DNA from: an uncultured Ellagibacter sp. | GTDB taxonomy: Bacteria; Actinomycetota; Coriobacteriia; Coriobacteriales; Eggerthellaceae | Reading direction: 5' to 3' | Assembly (NCBI RefSeq): GCF_934636505.1 | Contig: NZ_CAKUAL010000009.1 | Coordinates: 1 to 48,253 of the forward strand | DNA: 48,253 nucleotides | Part shown: piece by piece, positions 7,282-16,440 of the stretch | Position numbering within the stretch: the first letter of the stretch is position 1 | Layout: the number at the start of each line of letters is the position of its first letter | Made by a program: the position numbers and the translations under genes | Notes under the pieces: generated by a model | What the model saw: the letters and a program-made list of their open reading frames with translations, nothing else | What the model was told of the DNA's origin: nothing | The model's database searches: none

Positions 7282-8193
7282 TTAGCGCTCCGATAGGACG
7301 AGGCCTGTCACGGTAAGCGCCACGCCAAGCACGATTTGCCAGGTGAGAGGCTCGGCGAGCACAATGACGGACGCGACCACCGTCACCACGGGCGTGAGGT
7401 AAAGGTAAGCGCTCACGTTCACAACGCCGACGATCGACGCCGCCTTGTTCCACATGACATAGCAGGTGGCAGACGCGATCAGCCCCAAAAACAGCAGATT
7501 GCCCAGCATGACAGGGTCGAGAAGCCCCGCAAGACCCGCGCCCTCGGCTCCCTGGCCAAAGCCCATCACCGGCAAAAACGGCAGCATGAACACGAGGCCC
7601 CACGCAAACGTGCGCTTCGTCGTGGCCACCGTCGAGAGGCCCAGCTTCGCGATACGCTTGCCGATGGTCGAATAGACTGCCCAGGCCAGCGCCGCGAACA
7701 CAGCGAGCAGGCAACCCGCAAGCCCCGCGTCACCTGCGGCAGCGCCCGTGAAGCTGATGAGCGCGATGCCCGATATCGCCATCACGAAGCCCGCGAAGAA
7801 CTTCACGCCGACGCGCTCCTCGCGCGTGACGAACGTGGCAATGAGCGCGATGAACAGAGGCGCGATGGCGACGATCACGCCGACGTTCGAGGCGCTCGTC
7901 ATAGTGAGCGCGATGTTCTCCATAAGGAAGTACAACGTCACGCCCGTTGCACCCGCTAGCGCGAACAGCGCCTCAACGCGCGCGCCCATGAAGGGGGTCA
8001 CGCGGTGGTGGATGACGCACAGCGCGAGAAAGCCCAGCGAGAAGCGCAAAAAGAGAATCTCTATCGGGGTGACGACGGTGAGCGGCACCTTTGTCGACAC
8101 GAACGTAATGCCCCAGACGAACACGGTGAGGAAGGCAAGGATATGGCCTTTGGCGCGGCCTCGCGCGTTTAGGGAGAGTATCGCTTCTTGCAT
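7282..8193 (-). CDS. EamA/DMT-superfamily transporter
   Basis: This membrane protein of about 303 residues has ten predicted helices in two EamA repeats (AFLTVFVWGITFVSTK at the start of the first; WAVYSTIGKRIAKLG at the start of the second; ALTVTGLVLSER at the end). It is likely an exporter of a small metabolite; the substrate is unknown. I prefer ATG 8193 because an extended -10 (8240-8248) would place the transcription start at or just before the more upstream ATG 8241, leaving it without a leader. The ribosome site at 8193 is weak, so the start is uncertain. The stop is 15 bases from the convergent gene at 7266. Confidence 0.82.
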   Translation of the reverse strand: MQEAILSLNARGRAKGHILAFLTVFVWGITFVSTKVPLTVVTPIEILFLRFSLGFLALCVIHHRVTPFMGARVEALFALAGATGVTLYFLMENIALTMTSASNVGVIVAIAPLFIALIATFVTREERVGVKFFAGFVMAISGIALISFTGAAAGDAGLAGCLLAVFAALAWAVYSTIGKRIAKLGLSTVATTKRTFAWGLVFMLPFLPVMGFGQGAEGAGLAGLLDPVMLGNLLFLGLIASATCYVMWNKAASIVGVVNVSAYLYLTPVVTVVASVIVLAEPLTWQIVLGVALTVTGLVLSER

Positions 8194-8239
8194 AGCTTTC
8201 GAAAGGGTCCTTACCACTCGTGAATCGTTCGTCTGCGGC

Positions 8240-8248
8240 ATTATAGCA
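8240..8248 (-). promoter_or_regulatory. Extended -10 promoter element for the EamA gene
   Basis: On the minus strand TGCTATAAT is a full extended -10 (TGN + TATAAT), 47 bases before the chosen start at 8193. No consensus -35 is visible, which is common for extended -10 promoters. Confidence 0.5.
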
Positions 8249-8353
8249 AGTCAGGCGCAGCGCAAACACGATGCAGCGACAGTCGGCGGAGCGAAATCGG
8301 GAAACCCTCGAAGGAGGCACTTTCCCGAAGGTAACCCCTATTGTTTCCGGCAA

Positions 8354-8382
8354 TTGAATTATCCCAAACCCGTCGCTTTATA
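8354..8382 (+). promoter_or_regulatory. Possible promoter of the URO-D-family gene
   Basis: TTGAAT (8354-8359) and TTTATA (8377-8382) are 17 bases apart, 76 bases before the start codon at 8458. The match to consensus is moderate. Confidence 0.3.
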
Positions 8383-8457
8383 AGCGGAAATGAAATATGA
8401 TGAAAGGTGTGACCGTTATTCATATCGGTTTTCAGGATATCGCGGGAAGGGGCATTG

Positions 8458-9489
8458 ATGCCAACTGGATTCGAACTGATCAAACAGCAAGTCGAGACGA
8501 AGAAGCTCGGGGAAGAGCTCCCTATCGTAGGATGGTTCCATTTCCCCTTGGCAGACCCTGTCGCCGACGATTTCTATGCTGAGACCGTCAACACGGCAAC
8601 CGCTGGACATTGGGATCTCATCAAGATTATGACCTGCGGAAACTATATGCCCGTCGCATATGGCGCCGACTATGAGTTCTCCACGAACCCGCAGAAGTGG
8701 GACGGCGTCTTCCATTCTCATCCTATCACCTCGGCCGAGGACGCCGGCAAGCTCGGAGTACTCGACGCGACGAACGACACGCTCGCCGCCGAGGTCGCCG
8801 TCGACGGACGCATCGTCGACACCTACAAGGGCGAAAAGCCGGTACTCGCGACGCTGTTCGACCCGCTGTCATGGGTACAGGAGCTGTCCACGCCGATGAA
8901 CCCCGACTGGACTCTCGAGCTCATGCGCTCCGACCCGAAAGCGCTCACGCACGCGCTCGAGGCGCTGCAGGAGACCAACGACCACTTCCTCGATGCGCTT
9001 ATCGACAAGGGCATCGACGGCATCTTCATGACCACGAAGTTCTCCCGCTCGACGCTGATCACCCCCGAGGAGCACCGCGAGTTTGTCGTGCCCTACCTTG
9101 AGCACATGGCGAAAAAGCTCAAGGGCCGCACCTGGTTCTCCATGCTGCATGTCCACGGCGATGAGGGCCTCTACATGGACGACCTCATCGACCTTGACTA
9201 CCAGGCGTTCAACTGGGAATGCTGCGGCACCGCCCCGAACCTGACGAGCGTCGCCGACATGCGCAGGAAGACAGACAAGGTTCTCATCACCGGTTTCGAC
9301 CAGAACCACGACTTCTACGGCACACCTGAGCAGGTCAAGCGCCGCCTGGCAACCCGTCTCGAGGACACGCTCGCGCAAAACGACGGCGGAGCGCTCATCT
9401 TCGGGCCTGGCTGCACGCTCCCGCTCGACGTCGACCGCTCGCTGTTCTCCCTCATCTACGAGGTGGTTCACGAGGCTGGACTGCGCTAA
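8458..9489 (+). CDS. Uroporphyrinogen decarboxylase (URO-D) superfamily protein
   Basis: This 343-residue protein has a URO-D-type TIM-barrel pattern: GWFHFPLADPV near the N-terminus, the DLIKIMTCGNYMPVAYG segment, a helical middle, TWFSMLHVHGDEG and AFNWECCGTAPNLTSVADMR. The C-terminal GGALIFGPGCTLPLDVD closes the barrel. Outside haem synthesis, this superfamily includes MtaA/MtbA-type enzymes that move methyl groups between corrinoid proteins and thiols, and many uncharacterised members in anaerobes. The absence of other haem genes argues against true HemE. The start is ATG 8458, five bases after GGGAAGGGG. It is 62 bases upstream of, and co-directional with, the desulfidase-type gene, so the two may be co-transcribed. 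Confidence 0.8.
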   Translation: MPTGFELIKQQVETKKLGEELPIVGWFHFPLADPVADDFYAETVNTATAGHWDLIKIMTCGNYMPVAYGADYEFSTNPQKWDGVFHSHPITSAEDAGKLGVLDATNDTLAAEVAVDGRIVDTYKGEKPVLATLFDPLSWVQELSTPMNPDWTLELMRSDPKALTHALEALQETNDHFLDALIDKGIDGIFMTTKFSRSTLITPEEHREFVVPYLEHMAKKLKGRTWFSMLHVHGDEGLYMDDLIDLDYQAFNWECCGTAPNLTSVADMRRKTDKVLITGFDQNHDFYGTPEQVKRRLATRLEDTLAQNDGGALIFGPGCTLPLDVDRSLFSLIYEVVHEAGLR

Positions 9490-9551
9490 CCTCGCATTCG
9501 CGCGCCAAGGACAAGCCCATACAAGCGAGCAGCAAGAAGGAAACAGCCGTC

Positions 9552-10832
9552 ATGAACGAAAGAACCTACAAAGCGTACGTGCAGATTCTCGAAGACGAGC
9601 TCATCGTCGCGACAGGCTGCACGGAGCCTATCGCCATCGCCTTTGCGTCGGCGAAGGCGGCACAGGTGCTCGGCAGCGAGCCCGAGCGCATCTCCATCTC
9701 TGTCAGCGGAAACATCATCAAGAACGTCCATAGCGTCACCGTTCCGAACACAGGCGGACAGCACGGCGTGAAAACCGCGGTCGCGGCCGGCATCGCCGCG
9801 GGCGACGCCGACAAGGGGCTCGACGTGCTCTCCAGCCTCGATGACGACGGGCGCGCCTACATGACCCGCTACCTGGAAGAGCACGAGATCCGAGTCGAGT
9901 TCGCCGACACGAGCGAGCCGTTCTACATCGACGTGCGCATGTTCGGCGGCAATGGCGGGTCGGCGCGCGTCGTCATGGCGAAGAATCACACGAACGTGGT
10001 TCTCGTCGAACGCGACGGCGAGATTCTCCAGGACACGCGCACCGAAGACCCAAGCGATGGGGAAAACGCGCTGACCGAGCTCCTCAACGTTGCCGACATC
10101 ATCGAATTCGCCGACACCGTCAACTTGGCCGACGTGGAAGAGATGCTCAGCCGCCAGGCGGAATACAACTACGCCATCTCGTGCGAGGGGCTCAAAAACG
10201 ACTGGGGTGGGCGCGTCGGCAAGCTCTACGCATCCGACGCCTACCCCGATGACCTGCTCACGCAGGCAAAGGCCGCAGCAGCAGCCGGCAGCGACGCGCG
10301 CATGGGCGGATGCCCCATGCCGGTCGTTATCGTATCGGGCAGCGGCAACCAGGGCATCACGGCCTCGGTTCCCATCGTGGTCTACGCCCGCGCGCTCGAC
10401 ATCCCGCGCGAGAAGATGCTTCGCGCGCTTGCCGTGTCCGATCTGATCAGCATCTACCAGAAGTCGGGTATCGGATGCTTGTCCGCATTCTGCGGAGCCG
10501 TGAGCGCAGGCACCGGCGCTGCATGCGGCATCGCCTATCTTCTCGGCGGGCGCATGGAGGAAATCGAGCACACGATCGTCAACTCGCTCGGAACCGTGTC
10601 GGGCATGGTCTGTGACGGTGCGAAGCCTTCCTGTGCCGCTAAGATCGCAATGGCCATCGAGTCGGGCGTGTTCGGGTATCGCCTGTTCAAGAATGGAAAC
10701 GAGTTCTACGCGGGCGACGGAATCGTCACCATGGGCGTCGACGAGACCATCCGCAACGTAAGCCGCATGGCCCGCGAGGGCATGAGGGAGACCGATCGCG
10801 AGATCTTGAGCATCATGATCGACTCCGAGTAG
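9552..10832 (+). CDS. cyuA: L-cysteine desulfidase family protein (UPF0597/YhaM-like)
   Basis: This 426-residue protein matches the UPF0597/serine-dehydratase-alpha-like family. The family degrades L-cysteine to pyruvate, ammonia and sulfide using an oxygen-labile iron-sulfur cluster. Cluster-ligand-type cysteines occur in ATGCTEP near residue 23, GIGCLSAFCG, GAACG and CDGAKPSCAAKI near residue 360. The conserved GSGNQGITASVP motif is intact. ATG 9552 has AAGGAAA nine bases upstream. It follows the URO-D-family gene and ends before a large terminator. The symbol follows the E. coli homologue (CyuA/YhaM); the substrate in this organism is inferred from the family. Confidence 0.88.
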   Translation: MNERTYKAYVQILEDELIVATGCTEPIAIAFASAKAAQVLGSEPERISISVSGNIIKNVHSVTVPNTGGQHGVKTAVAAGIAAGDADKGLDVLSSLDDDGRAYMTRYLEEHEIRVEFADTSEPFYIDVRMFGGNGGSARVVMAKNHTNVVLVERDGEILQDTRTEDPSDGENALTELLNVADIIEFADTVNLADVEEMLSRQAEYNYAISCEGLKNDWGGRVGKLYASDAYPDDLLTQAKAAAAAGSDARMGGCPMPVVIVSGSGNQGITASVPIVVYARALDIPREKMLRALAVSDLISIYQKSGIGCLSAFCGAVSAGTGAACGIAYLLGGRMEEIEHTIVNSLGTVSGMVCDGAKPSCAAKIAMAIESGVFGYRLFKNGNEFYAGDGIVTMGVDETIRNVSRMAREGMRETDREILSIMIDSE

Positions 10833-10937
10833 CCGATTAATAGTTCGGAGCCGCCGAGCTGCAGGTTTCAGAAAGCGATTCGCGACCTACAAGCCCAGAC
10901 GGCCCCAGCTGCAACAAAAGCGGAACAGCAATGCAAT

Positions 10938-10998
10938 GCGCCCTCAGAGGGAGCCCTGCCGAACGCGGGGAACAACCCTCCGAGGGCGCTTCTCTTTT
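10938..10998 (+). terminator. Compound intrinsic terminator after the cysteine desulfidase gene
   Basis: GCGCCCTC (10938-10945) pairs with GAGGGCGC (10982-10989). Inside it GAGGG pairs with CCCTC after one mismatch, and TTCTCTTTT follows. The T-run overlaps the stop codon of the convergent pepF gene. Confidence 0.8.
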
Positions 10999-12805
10999 AC
11001 TCGGTGAGCGCCAGGAACTCGGCGACCTGGGCCTCGATCACCTCAAAGCTGCTCTCCCAGAACTCGCGTGTCGTCACGTCAACGCCGGCAACGGCTGTCG
11101 CCCCCTCGACCGTATCGGTCGTCGTGGCGCTCAAGAACGCCTTATAGCACTCGACAAACGACGGGCCCACTTCCTGGTAGCGCGCATACAGCCCGTGCGC
11201 AAGCAGCAGGCCGAACGTGTAGGGGAAGTTGTAGTAGCTGAGCGTCGTCATGTAGTAGTGCACCTTGTTCACCCACATGTAAGGGTGAAGTGCCTCGGCG
11301 TCGAGGGCGGTCCCGTACGCCTTCTTCTGGGCATCCTCCATCAAGCGGCAAAGATCCTCAGCGACGAGGTACTTCTCGGCGCGCTGTTCGAAGACGGACT
11401 TCTCGAAAAGGAAGCGCGAGAAGATATCGCATACCGTCTGAGCAACATCCGAGAGCCTCGCGTCCAAAAGCGCGATGCGCTCCTCGGTCGTCTTCGCCTC
11501 CTCGATAGCGGCGCTCATAAGCATAAGCTCGTCGAAGTTCGAGGCCGTCTCGGCGACAGGCATGGTATAGCACCTGTTCAGCGGTCGTTTCGTTTCAATC
11601 TGCTGCCCATGGAAGGCGTGCCCGAGCTCGTGTGCGATCGTGTCGACCGCGCGCAGCGTGCCGTCGAAGTTGGTGAGCACACGGCTCTGACGCTGGTTTG
11701 AGAGGTTGCGGCAGAAGGCGCCGCCGCTCTTTCCTGGGCGAGGGTCGAAGTCGATCCAACGCTCGTCGAAGGCTCGCTCGATAAGCTCGCCGAGTTCGGA
11801 AGAGAAGCTTCCCAGATGCTTGACCAGGTACGCGCGCGCCGATTCGATGGTAAACGAGGGCGCATCGGACGACTCGCTCACGACCGGGGCGAAGAAGTCC
11901 CACCACGGAAGGCCGTTTTCGTGCCCAAGGATCTCCGCTTTGCGCTTGAGGTAGGCTTGAAGCGTCGGCAAATGCTCCGACACGACCTCCCACAGCACAT
12001 CGAGCGTCTCGCTTCTCATCCGCGACTGGAAGAGCGCCATATCGAGCGGGGAAGAGAACCCGCGCATCTCCGACTGCAGAATGACCTGCTCTTTGATGCC
12101 GTTAAGTGACGCGGCAACACCGACCGAGATGGCTTTCGAGCACTCGATTTCGGCATCGAAAGCCTTCTTGCGCGTCTCCGCGTCGGTCGAGCGGGCGAGG
12201 TTGCGCAGCTCGGTGAGCGTGAGCTCCTTCCCATCGAGCTGTGCGGTCGCGAAACCGACCAGACTCGACCTGAGGTCAATCCATGCGTCTCCCGCGCACC
12301 CCTGCATGCGGGCGAAAACGTCCTCCGCATCGGAGCTTCCCTGATGAGCACCTTCAAGCCTCATCTGCCCAATCACGAAGCGATAGTCAGCGAGAAGGGG
12401 AGACGCGGCGAAATCGTCCTCGGTGAGCTCAAGGCCCGCCGTGCAGCGACGGACGAAGAGGCTCGGGCGCGCCATCTTCCCGTAGCCCTTGCGCAGGACG
12501 GCCATCGCCGAGAGGGCCTGCTTGTCGCCCGCGTCGACGGCGCTACGCAGATAGGTGAACTCGTGAAGGTCCTTGCCGATCAGCCACAGCTCCTCTTCGC
12601 GCTTAAGGAATTCGCAGAGCACCTCGACGTTAAAGGTTCGCTCGCCGCGCTCGATCGGTTCAAGCGTCGCAATATACTCATCGATGAGCTGGGAAAACTT
12701 CTCGCAGTCTTTCACATACGCCTCGTCATCGAAGCCTTTGTAGAGCGCATCGAGGCTCCACTGACGCGAGGTATCCGCATTCGAGTTGCAATTCGTTGAA
12801 GTCAT
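10997..12805 (-). CDS. pepF: M3 family oligoendopeptidase
   Basis: This 602-residue cytoplasmic zinc metallopeptidase is of the PepF/M3B type and cleaves oligopeptides internally. The zinc site is the HELGHAFHG motif at about residue 390, with the third ligand likely in the ETASNFDE segment about 30 residues later. The C-terminal VNKVHYYMTTLSYYNFPYTFG pattern (shortened) is characteristic of M3 substrate-binding helices. ATG 12805 overlaps the stop of the upstream M20 gene by four bases (ATGA), so translation is coupled. It is the last gene of the peptide utilisation operon. Confidence 0.93.
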   Translation of the reverse strand: MTSTNCNSNADTSRQWSLDALYKGFDDEAYVKDCEKFSQLIDEYIATLEPIERGERTFNVEVLCEFLKREEELWLIGKDLHEFTYLRSAVDAGDKQALSAMAVLRKGYGKMARPSLFVRRCTAGLELTEDDFAASPLLADYRFVIGQMRLEGAHQGSSDAEDVFARMQGCAGDAWIDLRSSLVGFATAQLDGKELTLTELRNLARSTDAETRKKAFDAEIECSKAISVGVAASLNGIKEQVILQSEMRGFSSPLDMALFQSRMRSETLDVLWEVVSEHLPTLQAYLKRKAEILGHENGLPWWDFFAPVVSESSDAPSFTIESARAYLVKHLGSFSSELGELIERAFDERWIDFDPRPGKSGGAFCRNLSNQRQSRVLTNFDGTLRAVDTIAHELGHAFHGQQIETKRPLNRCYTMPVAETASNFDELMLMSAAIEEAKTTEERIALLDARLSDVAQTVCDIFSRFLFEKSVFEQRAEKYLVAEDLCRLMEDAQKKAYGTALDAEALHPYMWVNKVHYYMTTLSYYNFPYTFGLLLAHGLYARYQEVGPSFVECYKAFLSATTTDTVEGATAVAGVDVTTREFWESSFEVIEAQVAEFLALTE

Positions 12806-14025
12806 CGGCTCATCCTCTCCTCGATTAGCGTCTTGAAGAAGTCGACCCCGAAGGGCAGGGCAGCGCAATCGATGTTCTCATCGATTCCGTGGATGGTCGC
12901 GGTTTGCTCCGCCGAGAAGACCATCGGCGTGAAGCGGATGCAACACGGCGCGACCTCGGTGAAATGTTTGGTGTCGGTTCCGCCCGAGAGCAGGACCGCA
13001 CGCGGCTCAGCTTCGGGATATACCGAAGAAATAGCACGTTTCACCTGGGCATATGCATGCCCGTTCGTATCCGAGACGGGACTGGGCGGCGTACTCTTGC
13101 CAAGCGTCACCTCGACATCGTGGCGCTTGGCAATGGTCTCGAGGGTCTCGCAGGCCGATTCCGCCGTCCGACCAGGGGCCAGGCGCACGTCGCACACCGC
13201 CCACGCCTCGCGCGGGACGACGTTGGGCACGCTCGATGCACCCGCCATGGTGAACGCGACGGTGGTGCCCGACGTATCGAGAAGGTCGGGGCGCGCATCG
13301 CCCTCGAACAGGTTCGCGGCATCGACTTCGGCCATGAACGCACCCAAGCGCACAAGCGGCGTGTTCTTGCCAACGTTCATGGCGTGGCCGCCCGGCCCGA
13401 AAGCACTGCACTTGAAGATAGCCTGGCCTTTCTCGGCCACGGCAACCTGCGCGATGAGCGAGCCGTCCTCGCCGCGGACGACGCAGGGGCCCTCGTCGAC
13501 GAGCAGGTCGATGTCGACCTGCTGCTCTTTCAGGTAGCTTGGCACAAGGTCGTTGCCGCCGATTTCCTCGCAGTCGCTCGAGGCGATGTAAACATCGAAG
13601 GCAGGGGAAAAGCCCGCCTCGATAAGCTCCTCAAGAGCCTGCAGGATGCACAGGAGATTGCCCTTGATATCAAGTGCACCACGCCCCCAAACACGACCAT
13701 CGGCAATTTCCCCGCCAAAGGGCTCATGGGTCCAAGGGCCCTCGGCATCGACGACGTCCTGGTGACTCATAAGGAGCAGGGCAGGCTGTTTTTCCTCGTC
13801 AGCGCTCGCAGAGCGCCAGCGAAAGAGCAGGCTTCCCCCATCGTCTCCGAACATCTTGAGCTCGCACCGTTCGAAAACGGCGGGGAACAGCTCTTCAAGG
13901 AGAGCATGAAAAACCTCGAAGGACTGCGCGTTGCCCGGCTCCTGAACCGTCCTCACGCGAATCATGCGCGCAAGCTTCTCGGCATAAGCGCGCTCTCGCG
14001 CCGACCGCTCGTCACATTCCATCAT
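12802..14025 (-). CDS. M20 family metallopeptidase (carboxypeptidase/PM20D1-like)
   Basis: This 407-residue co-catalytic zinc hydrolase is of the M20 family. Zinc ligand motifs are visible: LLLMSHQDVVDA (His and the following Asp), GRGALDIKG (bridging Asp), ASSDCEEIGG (catalytic Glu pair) and the distal His in the C-terminal SGGTDTKHF segment. The lid/dimerisation domain contains FGPGGHAMNVGKNTPL. It probably trims dipeptides or N-acyl amino acids in the cytoplasm. The start ATG 14025 lies seven bases after GAAGGAGG. It sits between pepT and pepF in the peptide operon. Confidence 0.88.
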   Translation of the reverse strand: MMECDERSARERAYAEKLARMIRVRTVQEPGNAQSFEVFHALLEELFPAVFERCELKMFGDDGGSLLFRWRSASADEEKQPALLLMSHQDVVDAEGPWTHEPFGGEIADGRVWGRGALDIKGNLLCILQALEELIEAGFSPAFDVYIASSDCEEIGGNDLVPSYLKEQQVDIDLLVDEGPCVVRGEDGSLIAQVAVAEKGQAIFKCSAFGPGGHAMNVGKNTPLVRLGAFMAEVDAANLFEGDARPDLLDTSGTTVAFTMAGASSVPNVVPREAWAVCDVRLAPGRTAESACETLETIAKRHDVEVTLGKSTPPSPVSDTNGHAYAQVKRAISSVYPEAEPRAVLLSGGTDTKHFTEVAPCCIRFTPMVFSAEQTATIHGIDENIDCAALPFGVDFFKTLIEERMSR

Positions 14026-14090
14026 TCGATTGCCTCCTTCAGCAATACCGCTTCAACGAAAAGAGTTTCCGCTACCGAAGAGGGTTGGCG

Positions 14091-15329
14091 CTATGCCGCA
14101 GGCTTCACGAACTTCTGGACGAGGGCGACCAACATGTTGGAAATCTTCTGGAGCGCCTGCACGGAGCAATGCTCGAAGGGCCCGTGGGCATACTCGCACC
14201 CTGCGCACAGGTTGGGGCAGGGAAGGCCCATGTAGGAGAGGCGTGCTCCATCAGTGCCGCCGCGAACGGCGATGATGAGCGGCTCGATGCCCGTGTCTTC
14301 CATAGCCTCGCGCGCAAGATCGACAAGCTCCATATGGGGCAGGATCTGCTCTTTCATGTTGTAATACTGATCAGTGATGGAAAGCTCGACGCATTCGCAG
14401 CCGTAGCGGGCGTTCATGAGCGCCGCCGCCTGCTCCATGATGCGCTTGCGCTCCTCGAAGCGCTCGCGATCGTGGTCGCGAATGATGTAGTCGAGCGTGG
14501 CCGTCGCCACATCGCCCTCGATCGAGCCTAGATGGAAGAACCCTTCGCGGCCCTCGGTGGTCGCGGGAATCTCGGTCGCGGGAAGGAGCGCGGTAAACTC
14601 GCAGGCCAGAAGCGCGGCGTTGCGCATGCGGTTCTTCGCGGAACCGGGGTGGACCACCTTGCCCGTGATTTTCACGACAGCGCTCGCGGCGTTGAAGTTC
14701 TCGTACTCGAGCTCGCCGAGCTCGCCGCCGTCGACCGTGTAGGCAAGTTCGGCACCGAACTTTTCCACGTCGAAGAGATCGGCACCGCGACCCACCTCCT
14801 CATCAGGGGTGAAGCCGATGGAGAGCGGTCCGTGGGGAGTGTCGGGGTTCTCGTGCAGATATTCCACGAGCGACATGATCTCCGCCACGCCCGCCTTGTT
14901 GTCGGCACCGAGCAGCGTGGTGCCGTCGGTCACGATAAGGTCGTCGCCGATATGCTTCGCAAGCGTGGGGAAGTGCTCCTCGTCGAGCACCATACCGAGC
15001 TCCTCGTTGATGACGATGGGGCCGCCCTGGTAGTTCTCGACGATGCGGGGGTTCACGCCCTCGCCGCTCGTCTCGGTGGCGGTGTCCATATGGGAGATGA
15101 AACCGATTGCCGGAGCGGTGGTGCCTTCGGGAAGATTGGCGGGGATGTGCCCCATCACATAGCAGTGCTCATCGACGCTCGCGTCTTCCACGCCGAGGGC
15201 CTTTAACTCCTCGACCAGCAGATTCGCAAGATCCCATTGGCATGCGGTGCTCGGGATGGCCTCTTGACCAGCGCAGGACTGGGTATTGATCCTCACATAG
15301 CGCAGAAAACGCTCTTCAACCGGTTCCAT
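14091..15329 (-). CDS. pepT: Peptidase T (tripeptide aminopeptidase)
   Basis: This 412-residue M20B peptidase has the length usual for PepT. Characteristic motifs are FISHMDTATETSGEGV (first zinc ligand and catalytic Asp), LLGADNKAGVAEIM (bridging Asp), IGFTPDEEVGRGAD (catalytic Glu pair) and the terminal RGGTDGARLSYMGLPCPNL segment. It releases the N-terminal residue of tripeptides. ATG 15329 follows GAGAGGAG by four to five bases and is preferred over ATG 15347. The gene follows the transporter ATPase gene oppF by 67 bases, linking peptide import to intracellular digestion. Confidence 0.95.
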   Translation of the reverse strand: MEPVEERFLRYVRINTQSCAGQEAIPSTACQWDLANLLVEELKALGVEDASVDEHCYVMGHIPANLPEGTTAPAIGFISHMDTATETSGEGVNPRIVENYQGGPIVINEELGMVLDEEHFPTLAKHIGDDLIVTDGTTLLGADNKAGVAEIMSLVEYLHENPDTPHGPLSIGFTPDEEVGRGADLFDVEKFGAELAYTVDGGELGELEYENFNAASAVVKITGKVVHPGSAKNRMRNAALLACEFTALLPATEIPATTEGREGFFHLGSIEGDVATATLDYIIRDHDRERFEERKRIMEQAAALMNARYGCECVELSITDQYYNMKEQILPHMELVDLAREAMEDTGIEPLIIAVRGGTDGARLSYMGLPCPNLCAGCEYAHGPFEHCSVQALQKISNMLVALVQKFVKPAA

Positions 15330-15396
15330 ACGTCTCCTCTCATTCAAAGGCAGCCCTCACCTTGCAAAAGGAAGGGCTGCCGGACATGTCGATCGA

Positions 15397-16440
15397 TTAC
15401 TCGTACAAGAAGCAGGCCACCTTGTGCCCAGGTCGCGCCTCGACCAGAGCCGGATGCTCCTTCCTGCAACGCTCCGTGCAATGCGGGCACCTCGACGCGA
15501 GCGGGCAGCCCTTCATGTCCCCGATGGGGCTTGGAATATCGCCCGTGAGCGCGATAGCATGCTTCTCCTCGAACGGGCTCGTGGGAGGAATCGCGGAGAG
15601 AAGCGCCTGCGTGTAGGGGTGAAGCGGCTCCTCGTAGATGCCCTCCGCGTCGCAGAGCTCGACCACCTGGCCGAGGTACATGATGGCGATGCGGTCGGAG
15701 ATGTGCTTGATGACGCTCAGGTCATGCGAGATGAAGACGTACGTCAGACCGAGCTCGCGCTGAAGCCTTCCGAAAAGGTTGAGCACCTGAGCCTGGATGG
15801 ACACGTCGAGCGCGGAAACCGGCTCGTCGCATACGAGCAGCTTCGGCCCAAGCGAAAGCGCACGGGCAATGTTGATGCGCTGGCGCTGACCGCCCGAGAA
15901 CTCGTGCGGGTAGCGGTGCATGTGCTGAGTGTCGAGGCCGACGAGCTCCATCAGCTTGCGGACGCGTGCCTCGCGCTTCTTCGGATCGGTCTCCGTCTTG
16001 TGGATGATCATCGGCTCTTCGATGATCTTCGCGCAGGTCTTGCGCGGATTGAGCGAAGAGTAGGGATCCTGGAAGATCATCTGCACGCTGCGGCGCTGGC
16101 GACGGGCGCGATCTTTCTTGAAGTCGAGCGGCTCGCCTTCGAACGTGACAGTTCCGCTTGTCGGCTCATGAAGGCGAACGAGGCAGCGTCCGAGTGTCGA
16201 CTTGCCGCAACCTGACTCGCCGATGATGCCGAGGGTCTCGCCCTTGTACACCTCGAGGTTCACGCGCGAGAGCGCATGCAGGTACTGGGACTTCTCACCA
16301 ATCTTGTCGGAGCGAATCTCGAAGTCCTTCGACAGGTCGCTGATCTTCAGAATGACATTCGGATCGGCAGGTGCTGCCGCATCGCCCGTTTTCGGGACAG
16401 GCTTGGTTGCAGCCGTCTCCTCATTGGCGTTGATGCTCAT
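15397..16440 (-). CDS. oppF: Oligopeptide/dipeptide ABC transporter ATP-binding protein (OppF type)
   Basis: This 347-residue ABC ATPase has Walker A GESGCGKST, a Q-loop in QMIFQDPYSSLNPR, signature FSGGQRQR, Walker B LLVCDEPVSALD and the H-loop in VFISHDLSV. The C-terminal oligopeptide-transporter extension has the CPLASRCPHCTERCRKEHP cysteine cluster, likely an iron-sulfur site as in other Opp/Dpp ATPases. The ATG overlaps the oppD stop in a TAATG arrangement. It works with OppD on the inner face of the membrane. Confidence 0.94.
   Translation of the reverse strand: MSINANEETAATKPVPKTGDAAAPADPNVILKISDLSKDFEIRSDKIGEKSQYLHALSRVNLEVYKGETLGIIGESGCGKSTLGRCLVRLHEPTSGTVTFEGEPLDFKKDRARRQRRSVQMIFQDPYSSLNPRKTCAKIIEEPMIIHKTETDPKKREARVRKLMELVGLDTQHMHRYPHEFSGGQRQRINIARALSLGPKLLVCDEPVSALDVSIQAQVLNLFGRLQRELGLTYVFISHDLSVIKHISDRIAIMYLGQVVELCDAEGIYEEPLHPYTQALLSAIPPTSPFEEKHAIALTGDIPSPIGDMKGCPLASRCPHCTERCRKEHPALVEARPGHKVACFLYE

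Noticed and set aside
12889..14235. A 448-codon plus-strand frame opposite the M20 peptidase
   Set aside because: The minus strand has the zinc-site motifs and translational coupling; the plus frame has no ribosome site or family pattern.
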